Source: Pseudomonas pharyngis (GTDB taxonomy: Bacteria; Pseudomonadota; Gammaproteobacteria; Pseudomonadales; Pseudomonadaceae). From it: 64,000 nt of DNA. The notes under the pieces are model-generated. The model did not search any database. It was not told where the DNA came from and saw nothing but the letters and a program-made list of their open reading frames with translations. Made by a program: the position numbers and the translations under genes. The stretch is from NCBI RefSeq assembly GCF_021602345.1, contig NZ_BQID01000011.1:62001-126000 (forward strand), given 5' to 3'. Numbering within the stretch: the first letter of the stretch is position 1; every line of letters starts with the position of its first letter. This document shows, piece after piece, positions 7,759 through 15,065 of this stretch.

Positions 7759-10593
7759 ATGAATACTTCCCCCCATTGGTGCACACCCTCGCTGTCAGTC
7801 CACGACAGCCGTGGCCTTGTGATTCGTCAGGTCGCGTACCTGCGTACGGTTGCCGATGAATCTGTAACGCCCCTGATCACGCGACAGCAACATAACGCGG
7901 CCGGCCAGAGGGTGCAGCAGCGTGACCCGCGTCTTGCCCTTGCCAATATCTCAAGTGTTCTCAATCTGGCCGCAGAGCCGTTGAAAGTCGACAGTGTGGA
8001 CGCCGGTTGGCGACTGAGTCTGCCAGGTCCGGGGGGTGAACCCTTGCAGCAGTGGGACGAGCGCGGCAGTCACTGGCAAAGTACCTATGACGATCAACTT
8101 CGCCTGGTGGCCGTGGCGCATAACACCCAACCCGATATTGAGACCTGCGTCTACGCAGACGCATCGGCCGACACAGGTTTCAACCTGCGTGGCCAGTTGA
8201 TCCAACGGAAGGATTCGTCAGGGCATTTGATTTTCGACAGTTACTCGACGCTGGGTACATCACTGCGCGAAACCCGCACTTACTTTGATGGCAAGGTGTT
8301 CACCAGCAGCCGTCTCCACAGTCCAGACGGCAGCGTGCTGGAGCAGACCGACGGCGGCGGACACTGCCAACTGTTCAATTACGACATCGCTGGACAGATC
8401 AATCACGTACAGCTGCAGATCAAAGGACAGACTCGCTGGCAGGCAGTCCTGCAGGATGCGAAATATGACGCGGCCGGGCACATCATTGAACAATTGGCGG
8501 GCAACGGCGTGACTCGACGCTGGTTTTATGATCCGGCCAGCCTGCGTCTGCTGCGTCAATCGGCTCGGGTGAATGCGCTGCCGCCACTGCAGGATTTCGG
8601 ATATGAATATGACCGGGTGGGTAACATCACCCGGATTCTCGATCATGTGTTCACGCCACATTACTTCGCCAATCAACGAGTCGATGGTCAGCGCGAATTC
8701 AAGTACGACTCTCTGAACAGACTGCGCAGCGCCAGCGGTTACGATGACGCGGCGCCTCAAGACAACCCGGGGCGACCGCACCCCACCGATCCCAAAGACC
8801 GGCGTAACTACATTCAAACCTATTCCTATGACTCCGGTGACAATCTGTACCGGATCCGGCATGTGCGTGATGGCCACAACCATACCCGCGAAATGTCCAT
8901 CGATCCCGGCAGCAACCGGGGAGTACGCCGGGCCTGCGGCGACCCTGCCCCCGATTTCGGCACTCTCTTCGACCGTCATGGCAATCTCTTGGCCCTGCAA
9001 CCTGGTAATCCCCTTCAATGGGATTCCTTCGACCAACTGGAGTGCGTCACTCTGGTACATCGCGATTCGGCTCCCGACGACACTGAGTTCTATCGCTACA
9101 GTCAGGGTTCGCGAGTTTACAAACGCCACGCGACCTACTCGGCCTCGAACAGCCACTACCACGATGTTTACTACCTGCCGGGGCTGGAAGTCCGGTGCAA
9201 AGACAATGGCGAAGAACTCAATGTCATCACCCTGAACATCGGTGTCGGCACTGTACGTTGCCTGCACTGGGTCGCGCGTGCACCCGCCGGTGTCGATCCG
9301 GATCAATTGCGCTTCACGCTGGATGATCACCTGGGTTCGTGCCTGATGGAGCTCGATCACCTGGCGCAATTGATCAGCAACGAAGGCTTTTACTCGTTTG
9401 GCGAAACGGCATGGATGGCCACACGCTCGGTAATCGAACTGGCCTACAAGTTCGTTCGCTATTCAGGCAAGGAAATGGATGAAAGCGGCCTGTATTACTA
9501 TGGCGCGCGGTACTACGCGCCTTGGCTGCAACGCTGGATAAGCAGCGATCCGGCGGGGGTGGTCGACGGGCCGAATCTTTACGGATTCACAGGCAACAAT
9601 CCCATCCGTTTTATCGATAACGATGGACAGGGACGTTCCCTGTTCCACGAAACGCCGCAAGAACGCGATGCAAGGAAAGCGCAAAGCGCTGCGGCTCAAC
9701 AGGCCCTCTCAGCCAACAAGGCGCTTTCACACGCGGTTGTCCGGCATATGAAAATTCTCGAGGTCACCGACCTGCGGATCCGCGCCGTTGAATCACAACT
9801 CGACAATCTCCAGTCGCAAAATGCGCTGACCGGTAACGCCGTCAAGCGCACCGGCACCTTCGTCGTAAAACAAGTGACCAGTTACGTGGTCGGGATCGGC
9901 GTAGGCGCAGTGGCAGGTGCATTGGGCGCGGTCGCGGGCCCCGTCGGTACCGCGTTCGCCATCGTTCTTGGGATGTTAGCCAAGACGACGACCGGTCTGG
10001 CATTCGACTATGTTGCGGAACAGCAGGGCCTATCGACGTCAGTCATACTCAAATCCAGAAAACTGAATCCGGAAAGCATTGTGCGCAAAGGCGAATACAA
10101 AACCGTCTCGCTGTCAGGCTACGCTCACATGAAATACAAGAAAACGTTTGAGGGCGTCATGGCTCCCACCGAACTCAACGCGCTCAAGGCAACCAAGGAA
10201 GTCTCGTCTCCGCTCATATCCATTGCAATGAAGGCCCATGAGTCTCCGCTATCCGGGGAGATCGGTGCCGTTATGAGCACCCTGGTCGGCGCCGTCGAAA
10301 TCATGTACGAGATCGAAAGAGCCAAGGACGGAATGACTCCTGCGCTGCAAGAGAAAATCGAACTGCTTAATCAGTACATACCCGCTTTGATTGATGTATT
10401 GGAAAGAGGATTGGCTGAAGTGAACACGGCGTTCGATACCGCCAACCGCGACTCGATTCATACCTATCGAATGCTCAGCAAATTCTTCGGGAACGCACCG
10501 GGGGATACTTACCAAAGCGTGGCAAATGCGACAAACGCAACCATTTCAAACTTGAGGAATCTTCACGCCCGGACTCAACGCGGTTTCAACTGA
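7759..10593 (+). CDS. TccC-type Rhs toxin component, second intact copy, different effector
   Basis: A 944-residue paralogue of the first tccC. ATG 7759 (MNTSPHWCTPSL) follows GGAGAGG and aligns with the start of the other copy; the upstream GTG at 7738 is less likely. The Rhs core (about residues 1-623) has the same repeats and ends with YYYGARYYAPWLQRW, SSDPAG and NNPIRFIDNDG (D620), where autoproteolysis is expected. The effector (624-944) begins with an amphipathic segment including HMKILEVTDLRIRAVESQL that resembles the first copy. It then has a Gly/Ala-rich hydrophobic stretch at about 711-743 (GVGAVAGALGAVAGPVG) that could insert into membranes, followed by helices. I do not recognise the toxin class. 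No TcA or TcB gene is next to it, so it would act as a spare tip for the upstream B subunit. Confidence 0.88.
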   Translation: MNTSPHWCTPSLSVHDSRGLVIRQVAYLRTVADESVTPLITRQQHNAAGQRVQQRDPRLALANISSVLNLAAEPLKVDSVDAGWRLSLPGPGGEPLQQWDERGSHWQSTYDDQLRLVAVAHNTQPDIETCVYADASADTGFNLRGQLIQRKDSSGHLIFDSYSTLGTSLRETRTYFDGKVFTSSRLHSPDGSVLEQTDGGGHCQLFNYDIAGQINHVQLQIKGQTRWQAVLQDAKYDAAGHIIEQLAGNGVTRRWFYDPASLRLLRQSARVNALPPLQDFGYEYDRVGNITRILDHVFTPHYFANQRVDGQREFKYDSLNRLRSASGYDDAAPQDNPGRPHPTDPKDRRNYIQTYSYDSGDNLYRIRHVRDGHNHTREMSIDPGSNRGVRRACGDPAPDFGTLFDRHGNLLALQPGNPLQWDSFDQLECVTLVHRDSAPDDTEFYRYSQGSRVYKRHATYSASNSHYHDVYYLPGLEVRCKDNGEELNVITLNIGVGTVRCLHWVARAPAGVDPDQLRFTLDDHLGSCLMELDHLAQLISNEGFYSFGETAWMATRSVIELAYKFVRYSGKEMDESGLYYYGARYYAPWLQRWISSDPAGVVDGPNLYGFTGNNPIRFIDNDGQGRSLFHETPQERDARKAQSAAAQQALSANKALSHAVVRHMKILEVTDLRIRAVESQLDNLQSQNALTGNAVKRTGTFVVKQVTSYVVGIGVGAVAGALGAVAGPVGTAFAIVLGMLAKTTTGLAFDYVAEQQGLSTSVILKSRKLNPESIVRKGEYKTVSLSGYAHMKYKKTFEGVMAPTELNALKATKEVSSPLISIAMKAHESPLSGEIGAVMSTLVGAVEIMYEIERAKDGMTPALQEKIELLNQYIPALIDVLERGLAEVNTAFDTANRDSIHTYRMLSKFFGNAPGDTYQSVANATNATISNLRNLHARTQRGFN

Positions 10594-10613
10594 GCCATGT
10601 TCATCATGCGAGG

Positions 10614-10646
10614 AGTTGCCGAAGCCAGCAATCTCGGCAACTTTCT
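10614..10646 (+). terminator. Possible weak terminator after tccC
   Basis: AGTTGCCGA and TCGGCAACT form a 9-bp stem with an 11-nt loop, followed by TTCTGCTC. The stem is good but the T-run is poor, so it could equally be a second upstream activator site for the kgtP-like gene. Confidence 0.35.
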
Positions 10647-10665
10647 GCTCAGTCGCCACCGACAA

Positions 10666-10683
10666 TGAGCGGATTTCCGCTCA
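10666..10683. promoter_or_regulatory. Perfect 18-bp palindrome, candidate DctD/MifR binding site
   Basis: TGAGCGGATTTCCGCTCA is a perfect dyad centred about 75 bp upstream of the expected RpoN transcription start. It is followed by A rather than T on the plus strand, so it is not a terminator for the upstream tccC. Position and symmetry fit an enhancer site for an NtrC-family activator. That the activator is the one encoded at 6320-7645 is inference. Confidence 0.55.
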
Positions 10684-10722
10684 AAAAATCCACCTCCCCC
10701 CTCTAAACCGGCCCTCTCCCCG

Positions 10723-10739
10723 TTGGCACAGCTCCTGCT
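10723..10739 (+). promoter_or_regulatory. Sigma-54 (RpoN) promoter of the kgtP-like gene
   Basis: TTGGCACAGCTCCTGCT fits the RpoN consensus TGGCAC-N5-TTGC: the GG of the -24 box and the GC of the -12 box are invariant and at the correct distance. Only one of the two T's of the -12 box is present. The expected start is near 10750, giving a leader of about 50 nt before ATG 10802. Confidence 0.8.
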
Positions 10740-10801
10740 ATAGCCCTCGCAGGCTGCGTTTCAACGCGCTCCACAACAACAATTAAATGAAGGATCCTTC
10801 A

Positions 10802-12121
10802 ATGGATAACTCCAACACCCTGCCCCTTGGGTCGGCTGCCGTGCCGGCCAAAGAACGAACCACCGCCAGTCGCATCAAGTCGATCTTCAGCGGTTCCGTC
10901 GGCAACATGGTCGAGTGGTACGACTGGTACGTCTATGCCGCCTTCTCGCTGTACTTCGCCAAAGCCTTCTTCCCCAAAGGCGACACCACCGCCCAACTGC
11001 TCAACACCGCCGCGATCTTCGCCGTGGGCTTCCTGATGCGCCCGATCGGTGGCTGGCTGATGGGCCTGTACGCCGACAAGGTCGGACGCAAAAAAGCCCT
11101 GATGGCCTCGGTTTACCTGATGTGCTTCGGCTCGCTGATCATCGCCCTGAGCCCGGGTTATGAAACCATCGGTGTCGGCGCGCCGATCCTGCTGGTGTTC
11201 GCCCGTCTGCTGCAAGGCCTGTCGGTCGGCGGCGAATACGGCACCTCGGCGACCTACCTGTCGGAGATGGCGACCAGGGATCGCCGCGGCTTCTTCTCCA
11301 GCTTCCAGTACGTGACTTTGATTTCCGGCCAGCTCATCGCGCTGGGCGTGCTGATCGTGCTGCAACAGTTCCTGACCACCGAAGAGCTGTACGCGTGGGG
11401 CTGGCGTATTCCGTTCGCCATCGGCGCGCTGTGCGCAATCGTCGCGCTGTACCTGCGTCGTGGCATGGAAGAAACCGAGTCGTTCACCAAGAAGGAAAAG
11501 TCCAAGGAAAGCGCCATGCGCACCTTGCTGCGTCATCCGAAGGAACTGCTCACCGTGGTCGGCCTGACCATGGGCGGTACGCTGGCGTTCTACACCTACA
11601 CCACCTACATGCAGAAATACCTGGTGAATACCGTCGGCATGAGCATCTCCGACTCCACCACCATTTCGGCGGCCACGCTGTTCCTGTTCATGTGCCTGCA
11701 ACCGATCATCGGCGGCCTGTCCGATAAAATCGGTCGTCGCCCGATCCTGATCGCCTTCGGCGTGCTCGGGACGATCTTCACCGTGCCGATCCTGATGACC
11801 CTGCACACCATCCAGACCTGGTGGGGCGCGTTCTTCCTGATCATGGCGGCGCTGATCATCGTCAGCGGCTACACCTCGATCAACGCCGTGGTGAAGGCCG
11901 AGCTGTTCCCGACCGAAATCCGCGCCCTGGGCGTCGGCCTGCCGTACGCGCTGACCGTGTCGATCTTCGGCGGCACCGCCGAATACATCGCGCTGTGGTT
12001 CAAGAGCATCGGCATGGAAACCGGTTATTACTGGTACGTGACCGCGTGCATCGCGGTGTCCCTGCTGGTGTACATCACCATGAAAGACACCCAGAAACAC
12101 TCGCGCATCGTCACTGACTGA
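10802..12121 (+). CDS. kgtP: MHS-family MFS transporter, KgtP-like 2-oxoglutarate permease
   Basis: A 439-residue, 12-helix major facilitator of the metabolite:H+ symporter family. Signature stretches are GNMVEWYDWYVYAAFSLYFA in helix 1, the loop 2-3 motif LYADKVGRKKAL, LLQGLSVGGEYGTSATYL, and the second-half repeat GGLSDKIGRRPI. KgtP proteins import 2-oxoglutarate with protons across the inner membrane. ATG 10802 (MDNSNTLP) is preferred over 10787, because AAGGATCC precedes it. It is a single-gene unit with its own RpoN promoter and palindrome, and a DctB/MifS-DctD/MifR pair is encoded close by. The substrate could also be another dicarboxylate or a related acid such as shikimate or citrate; the sigma-54 context favours 2-oxoglutarate. 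Confidence 0.75.
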   Translation: MDNSNTLPLGSAAVPAKERTTASRIKSIFSGSVGNMVEWYDWYVYAAFSLYFAKAFFPKGDTTAQLLNTAAIFAVGFLMRPIGGWLMGLYADKVGRKKALMASVYLMCFGSLIIALSPGYETIGVGAPILLVFARLLQGLSVGGEYGTSATYLSEMATRDRRGFFSSFQYVTLISGQLIALGVLIVLQQFLTTEELYAWGWRIPFAIGALCAIVALYLRRGMEETESFTKKEKSKESAMRTLLRHPKELLTVVGLTMGGTLAFYTYTTYMQKYLVNTVGMSISDSTTISAATLFLFMCLQPIIGGLSDKIGRRPILIAFGVLGTIFTVPILMTLHTIQTWWGAFFLIMAALIIVSGYTSINAVVKAELFPTEIRALGVGLPYALTVSIFGGTAEYIALWFKSIGMETGYYWYVTACIAVSLLVYITMKDTQKHSRIVTD

Positions 12122-12163
12122 TCGGGTTTATGCAGCCACTGCAATGGTGGCTGTTCTGGCCTC

Positions 12164-12234
12164 ATCGCGAGCAGGCTCGCTCCCACAGGATCAGATTTAC
12201 GCCGATCCGATGTGGGAGCGAGCCTGCTCGCGAT
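12164..12234. repeat. REPIN: two inverted REP sequences
   Basis: Two 24-nt REP copies face each other (12164-12187 and 12211-12234, core GAGCAGGCTCGCTCCCAC and its complement) with a 23-nt spacer. The unit lies between convergent genes and would form a long hairpin in either transcript. This is the common fluorescent-Pseudomonas REPIN mobilised by RAYT transposases; no RAYT gene is in this window. Confidence 0.92.
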
Positions 12235-12250
12235 TGGAGTCACCTCGGTC

Positions 12251-13006
12251 TCATGCCGACTCGGCAATCGCCGGTTTTCCATAACGTTTCTGCGCAAAAG
12301 ACGCGCCGACAATCATCACCAGCAGTATCCCCCCCAGCACCGCCGACGAACCGATGGTGCCAAAGTCCAGCCCACCCTTCTCATGGGACTTGGTCATCAG
12401 GTCGCCCAAGGTCGCGCCGAAGGGCCGGGTCAGCACGAACGCCACCCAGAACAGCGCCACCGTCGAAATCTTCGTGAAGTACTTGAGCAGCACGACTACG
12501 CCAATCGCCGAGCCGATCAACAGCGCGCCACCGGCAAAGCCCAGGCCCGAGTCGTCCGCCAGGTAATCGCCGAGCGCGGTGCCCAGGGTGTTGGAGAACA
12601 GAATCGCCATCCAGTAGAACATCTCGCCGCGAAAGCTCTGCACCTTGGTGACGTTGAGCGAGTCGCCACTCAGGCGCCACGCCGCGAAAATCGCCAGCAG
12701 GATCGCGATCAGGATCATGGAACCTGTGGCGTAACCCAGTTCCAGCGTACGGTCCATGAAGTCCGACATGGTGGTGCCGGCGGTGCTGGTCGACAGGATC
12801 ACGATCCAGTACAGCAGCGGTTTGTAAGTCTTGGACATCAGTTGCGCGATCAGCGTCAGGACAAACACGCTGATCAGGATCAGCGAGCTGATGGCGTAAC
12901 CGACATTGAGGGTCATCGACAGCAAATCCCCCGCGGTTTCCCCCAGGGTCGTCGCGCAGATTTTCATGACCCAGAAGGCCAGGGTGATTTGAGGCAGTTT
13001 GTTCAT
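12251..13006 (-). CDS. COG4705-type inner-membrane protein with four-fold repeat
   Basis: 251 residues with about eight hydrophobic segments. The protein is a four-fold internal repeat. Each unit carries a polar Gly/Asp motif inside or next to a helix: TLGETAGDLLS, TAGTTMSDFMD, TLGTALGDYLA and FGATLGDLMT. Such conserved Asp/Thr/Gly boxes suggest a binding or transport site formed by the four repeats; the substrate is unknown. ATG 13006 is preferred (GGAG 11 nt upstream) over the TTG at 13015. A ColR-like box lies 72 nt upstream of the start, so it may belong to the ColRS envelope-stress regulon. The gene is transcribed alone. Family assignment is from memory of similar Pseudomonas proteins; function not assigned. 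Confidence 0.7.
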   Translation of the reverse strand: MNKLPQITLAFWVMKICATTLGETAGDLLSMTLNVGYAISSLILISVFVLTLIAQLMSKTYKPLLYWIVILSTSTAGTTMSDFMDRTLELGYATGSMILIAILLAIFAAWRLSGDSLNVTKVQSFRGEMFYWMAILFSNTLGTALGDYLADDSGLGFAGGALLIGSAIGVVVLLKYFTKISTVALFWVAFVLTRPFGATLGDLMTKSHEKGGLDFGTIGSSAVLGGILLVMIVGASFAQKRYGKPAIAESA

Positions 13007-13077
13007 CGCAGGCAACGCTCCAGTGTGTGACGGCCGGTTTTTGGCTTTATGGCCGTGGGCAGACTGGCGTTGCGCGG

Positions 13078-13093
13078 GTGAAAAACCGGTCGG
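13078..13093 (-). promoter_or_regulatory. Candidate ColR binding box before the COG4705-type gene
   Basis: On the minus strand the sequence reads CCGACCGGTTTTTCAC. It agrees at 15 of 16 positions with the ColR consensus as I remember it from P. putida work, YYNASNNYTTTTTCAC. The box ends 72 nt before ATG 13006, almost the same distance as two other boxes near colRS in this window. Confidence 0.5.
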
Positions 13094-13349
13094 GAATCCA
13101 TGAAAAATCTGTCACACAAACGAAAAGCGGCGATTAATCACCGGTTAATGCCCCTGCCGCATCCTGCACCTACCTGATCGATTAACTGCGCGACGCTCGC
13201 TGCGACGACGAAAGCGAATTGAATGCGTCGCCCTTAATATCAATTTAATCGATTGTTTTTAGCATTATTTTGCGCTTTTTAATCAATTTAGTTGGCGTAG
13301 CATGAACCCCATGCGAAACACATCGCCAACGAACCCGGAGACAACGACC
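13094..13349. other. A/T-rich intergenic region before the repeat-peptide gene
   Basis: No gene is seen between the two divergent genes. The stretch 13230-13300 is strikingly A/T-rich for this genome, with repeated TTTAATCGATT and TTTTAATCAATTTA words. It probably holds the promoter of the 13350 gene and may bind an H-NS-like (MvaT) protein. An in-frame ATG at 13302 lies at its end but is not the preferred start. Confidence 0.4.
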
Positions 13350-13667
13350 ATGAAAACCAAACTGATCCTCGCCCTGACCCTGTCCGTACTGGCCGCCAAC
13401 ACCTTCGCCGCCGATGGCTCGGACAAAACCAAATCCGCCGACTTCATTTCCGGCGCCAGCGCCGCCATCGAAACCAGCCACACCGGCACCTACGCTGCTG
13501 ACGGCTTCGACAAGACCAACGTCGGCAAAGCCGTTGCTGCGGATGGTTTCGACAAGACCGGCACTGCCAACGCTATCGCCGCAGATGGTTTCGATAAAAC
13601 CGGTACTGCCAACGCCATCGCTGCCGACGGTTTCGATAAAACCGGCACTGCCGCAGCCATCAGCTGA
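13350..13667 (+). CDS. Secreted tandem-repeat peptide with ADGFDKTG units
   Basis: 105 residues. A signal peptide (MKTKLILALTLSVLAANTFA) is predicted to be cleaved at AFA-A. The remainder is about five copies of a 14-residue unit, AADGFDKTGTANAI. The first is degenerate (ADGSDKTKSADFI) and separated by a linker; the last three are nearly identical at DNA level. It would be exported to the periplasm or beyond. Similar Pseudomonas proteins are sometimes labelled 'phage infection protein', a name I cannot support from sequence. ATG 13350 has GGAG 8 nt upstream and gives a perfect signal peptide; ATG 13302 would add 16 residues before it. A strong terminator follows 20 nt after the stop, so this is a monocistronic unit. 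No enzymatic motif is present; the repeat could bind a metal or ligand through its Asp residues. Confidence 0.75.
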   Translation: MKTKLILALTLSVLAANTFAADGSDKTKSADFISGASAAIETSHTGTYAADGFDKTNVGKAVAADGFDKTGTANAIAADGFDKTGTANAIAADGFDKTGTAAAIS

Positions 13668-13687
13668 TCATCAAATACACACACCAC

Positions 13688-13708
13688 AGCCCGGCTTCGG
13701 CCGGGCTT
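13688..13708 (+). terminator. Rho-independent terminator after the repeat-peptide gene
   Basis: AGCCCGGC-TTCG-GCCGGGCT is an 8-bp stem closed by a stable UUCG tetraloop, followed by TAGTCAT. The T-run is short. Confidence 0.75.
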
Positions 13709-13791
13709 AGTCATGTCTGGAGGGCTGGAAATCAGCCGCCCGTCCTTGCACTATGGCCGCTCTCTGACAGCCGTTTCCAGGAACACCCGCC

Positions 13792-14421
13792 ATGCCCGAT
13801 GACATCCATTTCTACGAACCGGCCAACGGCCACGGCCTGCCCCACGACCCGTTCAACGCCATCGTCGGCCCGCGTCCCATCGGCTGGATTTCTTCGCAGG
13901 ATGCCGAGGGTCGGCTGAACCTGGCGCCCTACAGCTTTTTCAACGCGTTCAACTACATTCCGCCGATCATCGGGTTCTCCAGCGTCGGGCGCAAAGACAG
14001 CCTTAACAACATCGAGCAGACCGGCGAATTCGTCTGGAACCTCGCCACCCGCCCGCTGGCCGAGCAAATGAACCAGAGCTGCGCGATGGTCGGGCCGCAG
14101 GTCAATGAGTTCGAACTGGCGGGGCTGACGCCGGTGGCGTCGAAGGTGATTGCCGTGCCGCGCGTGGCCGAAAGCCCGGTGTCCTTCGAGTGCAAGGTCA
14201 CCCAGATCATTCAGTTGCAGCGCGCCGACGGCGAGACCGTGCCGAGCTGGCTGGTGCTCGGCGAAGTGGTCGCCGTGCACATTGCCAAGTGGCTGTTGAA
14301 GGACGGGATCTACGACACCGCCGCCGCCGAACCGATTCTGCGGGGCGGCGGGCCGGCGGACTACTTCCAGCTGGGGCCGGAGGCGTTGTTCAAGATGTGG
14401 CGCCCGGGGGCGACGAAGTAA
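13792..14421 (+). CDS. Flavin reductase family protein (FMN-binding split barrel)
   Basis: 209 residues of the DIM6/NTAB flavin reductase-like family. Typical elements are NAIVGPRPIGWISS near the start, the FMN-contact stretch LNLAPYSFFNAFNYIPPIIGFSS, and GEFVWNLATRPLAEQMN. Family members bind FMN and reduce flavin, or act on small aromatic or metal-flavin substrates, with NAD(P)H in the cytoplasm. ATG 13792 follows GGAACACCCGCC. It stands alone between a terminator and a convergent pair of small genes. The physiological partner, for example a two-component monooxygenase, is not apparent nearby. The small ABM protein at 14712 is on the other strand and is not an FMN-dependent oxygenase. Confidence 0.82.
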   Translation: MPDDIHFYEPANGHGLPHDPFNAIVGPRPIGWISSQDAEGRLNLAPYSFFNAFNYIPPIIGFSSVGRKDSLNNIEQTGEFVWNLATRPLAEQMNQSCAMVGPQVNEFELAGLTPVASKVIAVPRVAESPVSFECKVTQIIQLQRADGETVPSWLVLGEVVAVHIAKWLLKDGIYDTAAAEPILRGGGPADYFQLGPEALFKMWRPGATK

Positions 14422-14425
14422 GCGC

Positions 14426-14668
14426 TTACCAGATCAGCTCGGCGTCGTCGGTGACGCCCTTGAGCTTGTCCAGCTCATTGATCGCGGCTTCATCGGCCGC
14501 GATGGCGCCGGGGAAAACCTGATCATTCAGAAGCTTGTGAAAGCGCGGCGCACCGCCGTCGACCAGGGCCTTGACGGCGATTGCCGCGTGATAACCCTTG
14601 TTGCCGCCCAACTCGACGGGGACTACAGCGGAAACCGCTTCGAAGTGTTCGAACTCTTTACGTGCCAT
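14426..14668 (-). CDS. Small conserved-looking protein of unknown function, 80 residues
   Basis: 80 residues, soluble and acidic (FEHFEAVSAVVPVELGGNKGYHAAIAVKALVDGG). There is no signal peptide, membrane segment or recognisable motif. It lies 43 nt downstream of the ABM-type monooxygenase gene on the same strand, so it is probably the second gene of that unit. Codon use matches that of the neighbouring genes, which argues that it is real. I do not recognise the family. Confidence 0.6.
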   Translation of the reverse strand: MARKEFEHFEAVSAVVPVELGGNKGYHAAIAVKALVDGGAPRFHKLLNDQVFPGAIAADEAAINELDKLKGVTDDAELIW

Positions 14669-14711
14669 ATCGCAGGTCCTGGCTCAGTCGGATAAGCCGG
14701 ACATTAAACAT

Positions 14712-15065
14712 TCAACCGGCAAGTTTGTGTACCGGCGCAGTGCATTGCCCTACGGCCTGTGCGGCCGAGACTTCCTTGAACGTGTGGAAATCCAGGCTGT
14801 TGACCACCAGGTCCTGCACCAGCTCGGCAAAGACTTCCATCGACGGGCTGCTGAAGTACGCGGTCATCGACTGCTGGTTGCTCCAGAAACCGGAGACCAG
14901 CCACAACTCGGGATCACACTGCGAATGCTGCAAGGCAAAGCTCAGGCAGCCGGGGGCGGCGCGGGACGGTTCGATCAGGGCGCTCAGGCGCATGCCGAGT
15001 TCCGCCGAACGTCCGGCACGCGCTCGAACGAAGGCCATATGACTGACGGGAATCTGCTTGGACAT
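14712..15065 (-). CDS. Antibiotic biosynthesis monooxygenase (ABM) domain protein
   Basis: 117 residues with one ferredoxin-like ABM domain (SHMAFVRARAGRSAELGMRL; PGCLSFALQHSQCDPELWLVSGFWSNQQSMTAY split across strands). Such dimeric cofactor-free proteins oxidise quinol-like compounds, degrade haem, or simply bind ligands. ATG 15065 has a strong ribosome site (GGAGGG, 6 nt spacing) and is chosen over an upstream start at 15176 that would add 37 unrelated residues. The gene diverges from the AraC regulator at 15393, which probably controls it. The 80-residue protein follows on the same strand. The substrate is unknown. Confidence 0.75.
   Translation of the reverse strand: MSKQIPVSHMAFVRARAGRSAELGMRLSALIEPSRAAPGCLSFALQHSQCDPELWLVSGFWSNQQSMTAYFSSPSMEVFAELVQDLVVNSLDFHTFKEVSAAQAVGQCTAPVHKLAG

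Noticed and set aside
10799-12100. Long minus-strand ORF (433 residues) opposite the kgtP-like gene
   Set aside because: Low-complexity His/Gln/Arg/Gly composition typical of antisense frames in high-G+C coding DNA; the plus-strand gene has clear MFS motifs.
12212-13030. 272-residue plus-strand ORF across the COG4705-type gene
   Set aside because: Gln/Arg/His-rich shadow frame; the opposite strand shows membrane helices with a four-fold motif.
13302-13349. Upstream start for the repeat-peptide gene
   Set aside because: It would place 16 polar residues before the signal peptide; ATG 13350 has a good ribosome site.
13490-13660. CRISPR-like array
   Set aside because: The regular 42-bp repeats are in-frame codons of the ADGFDKTG peptide with no unique spacers.
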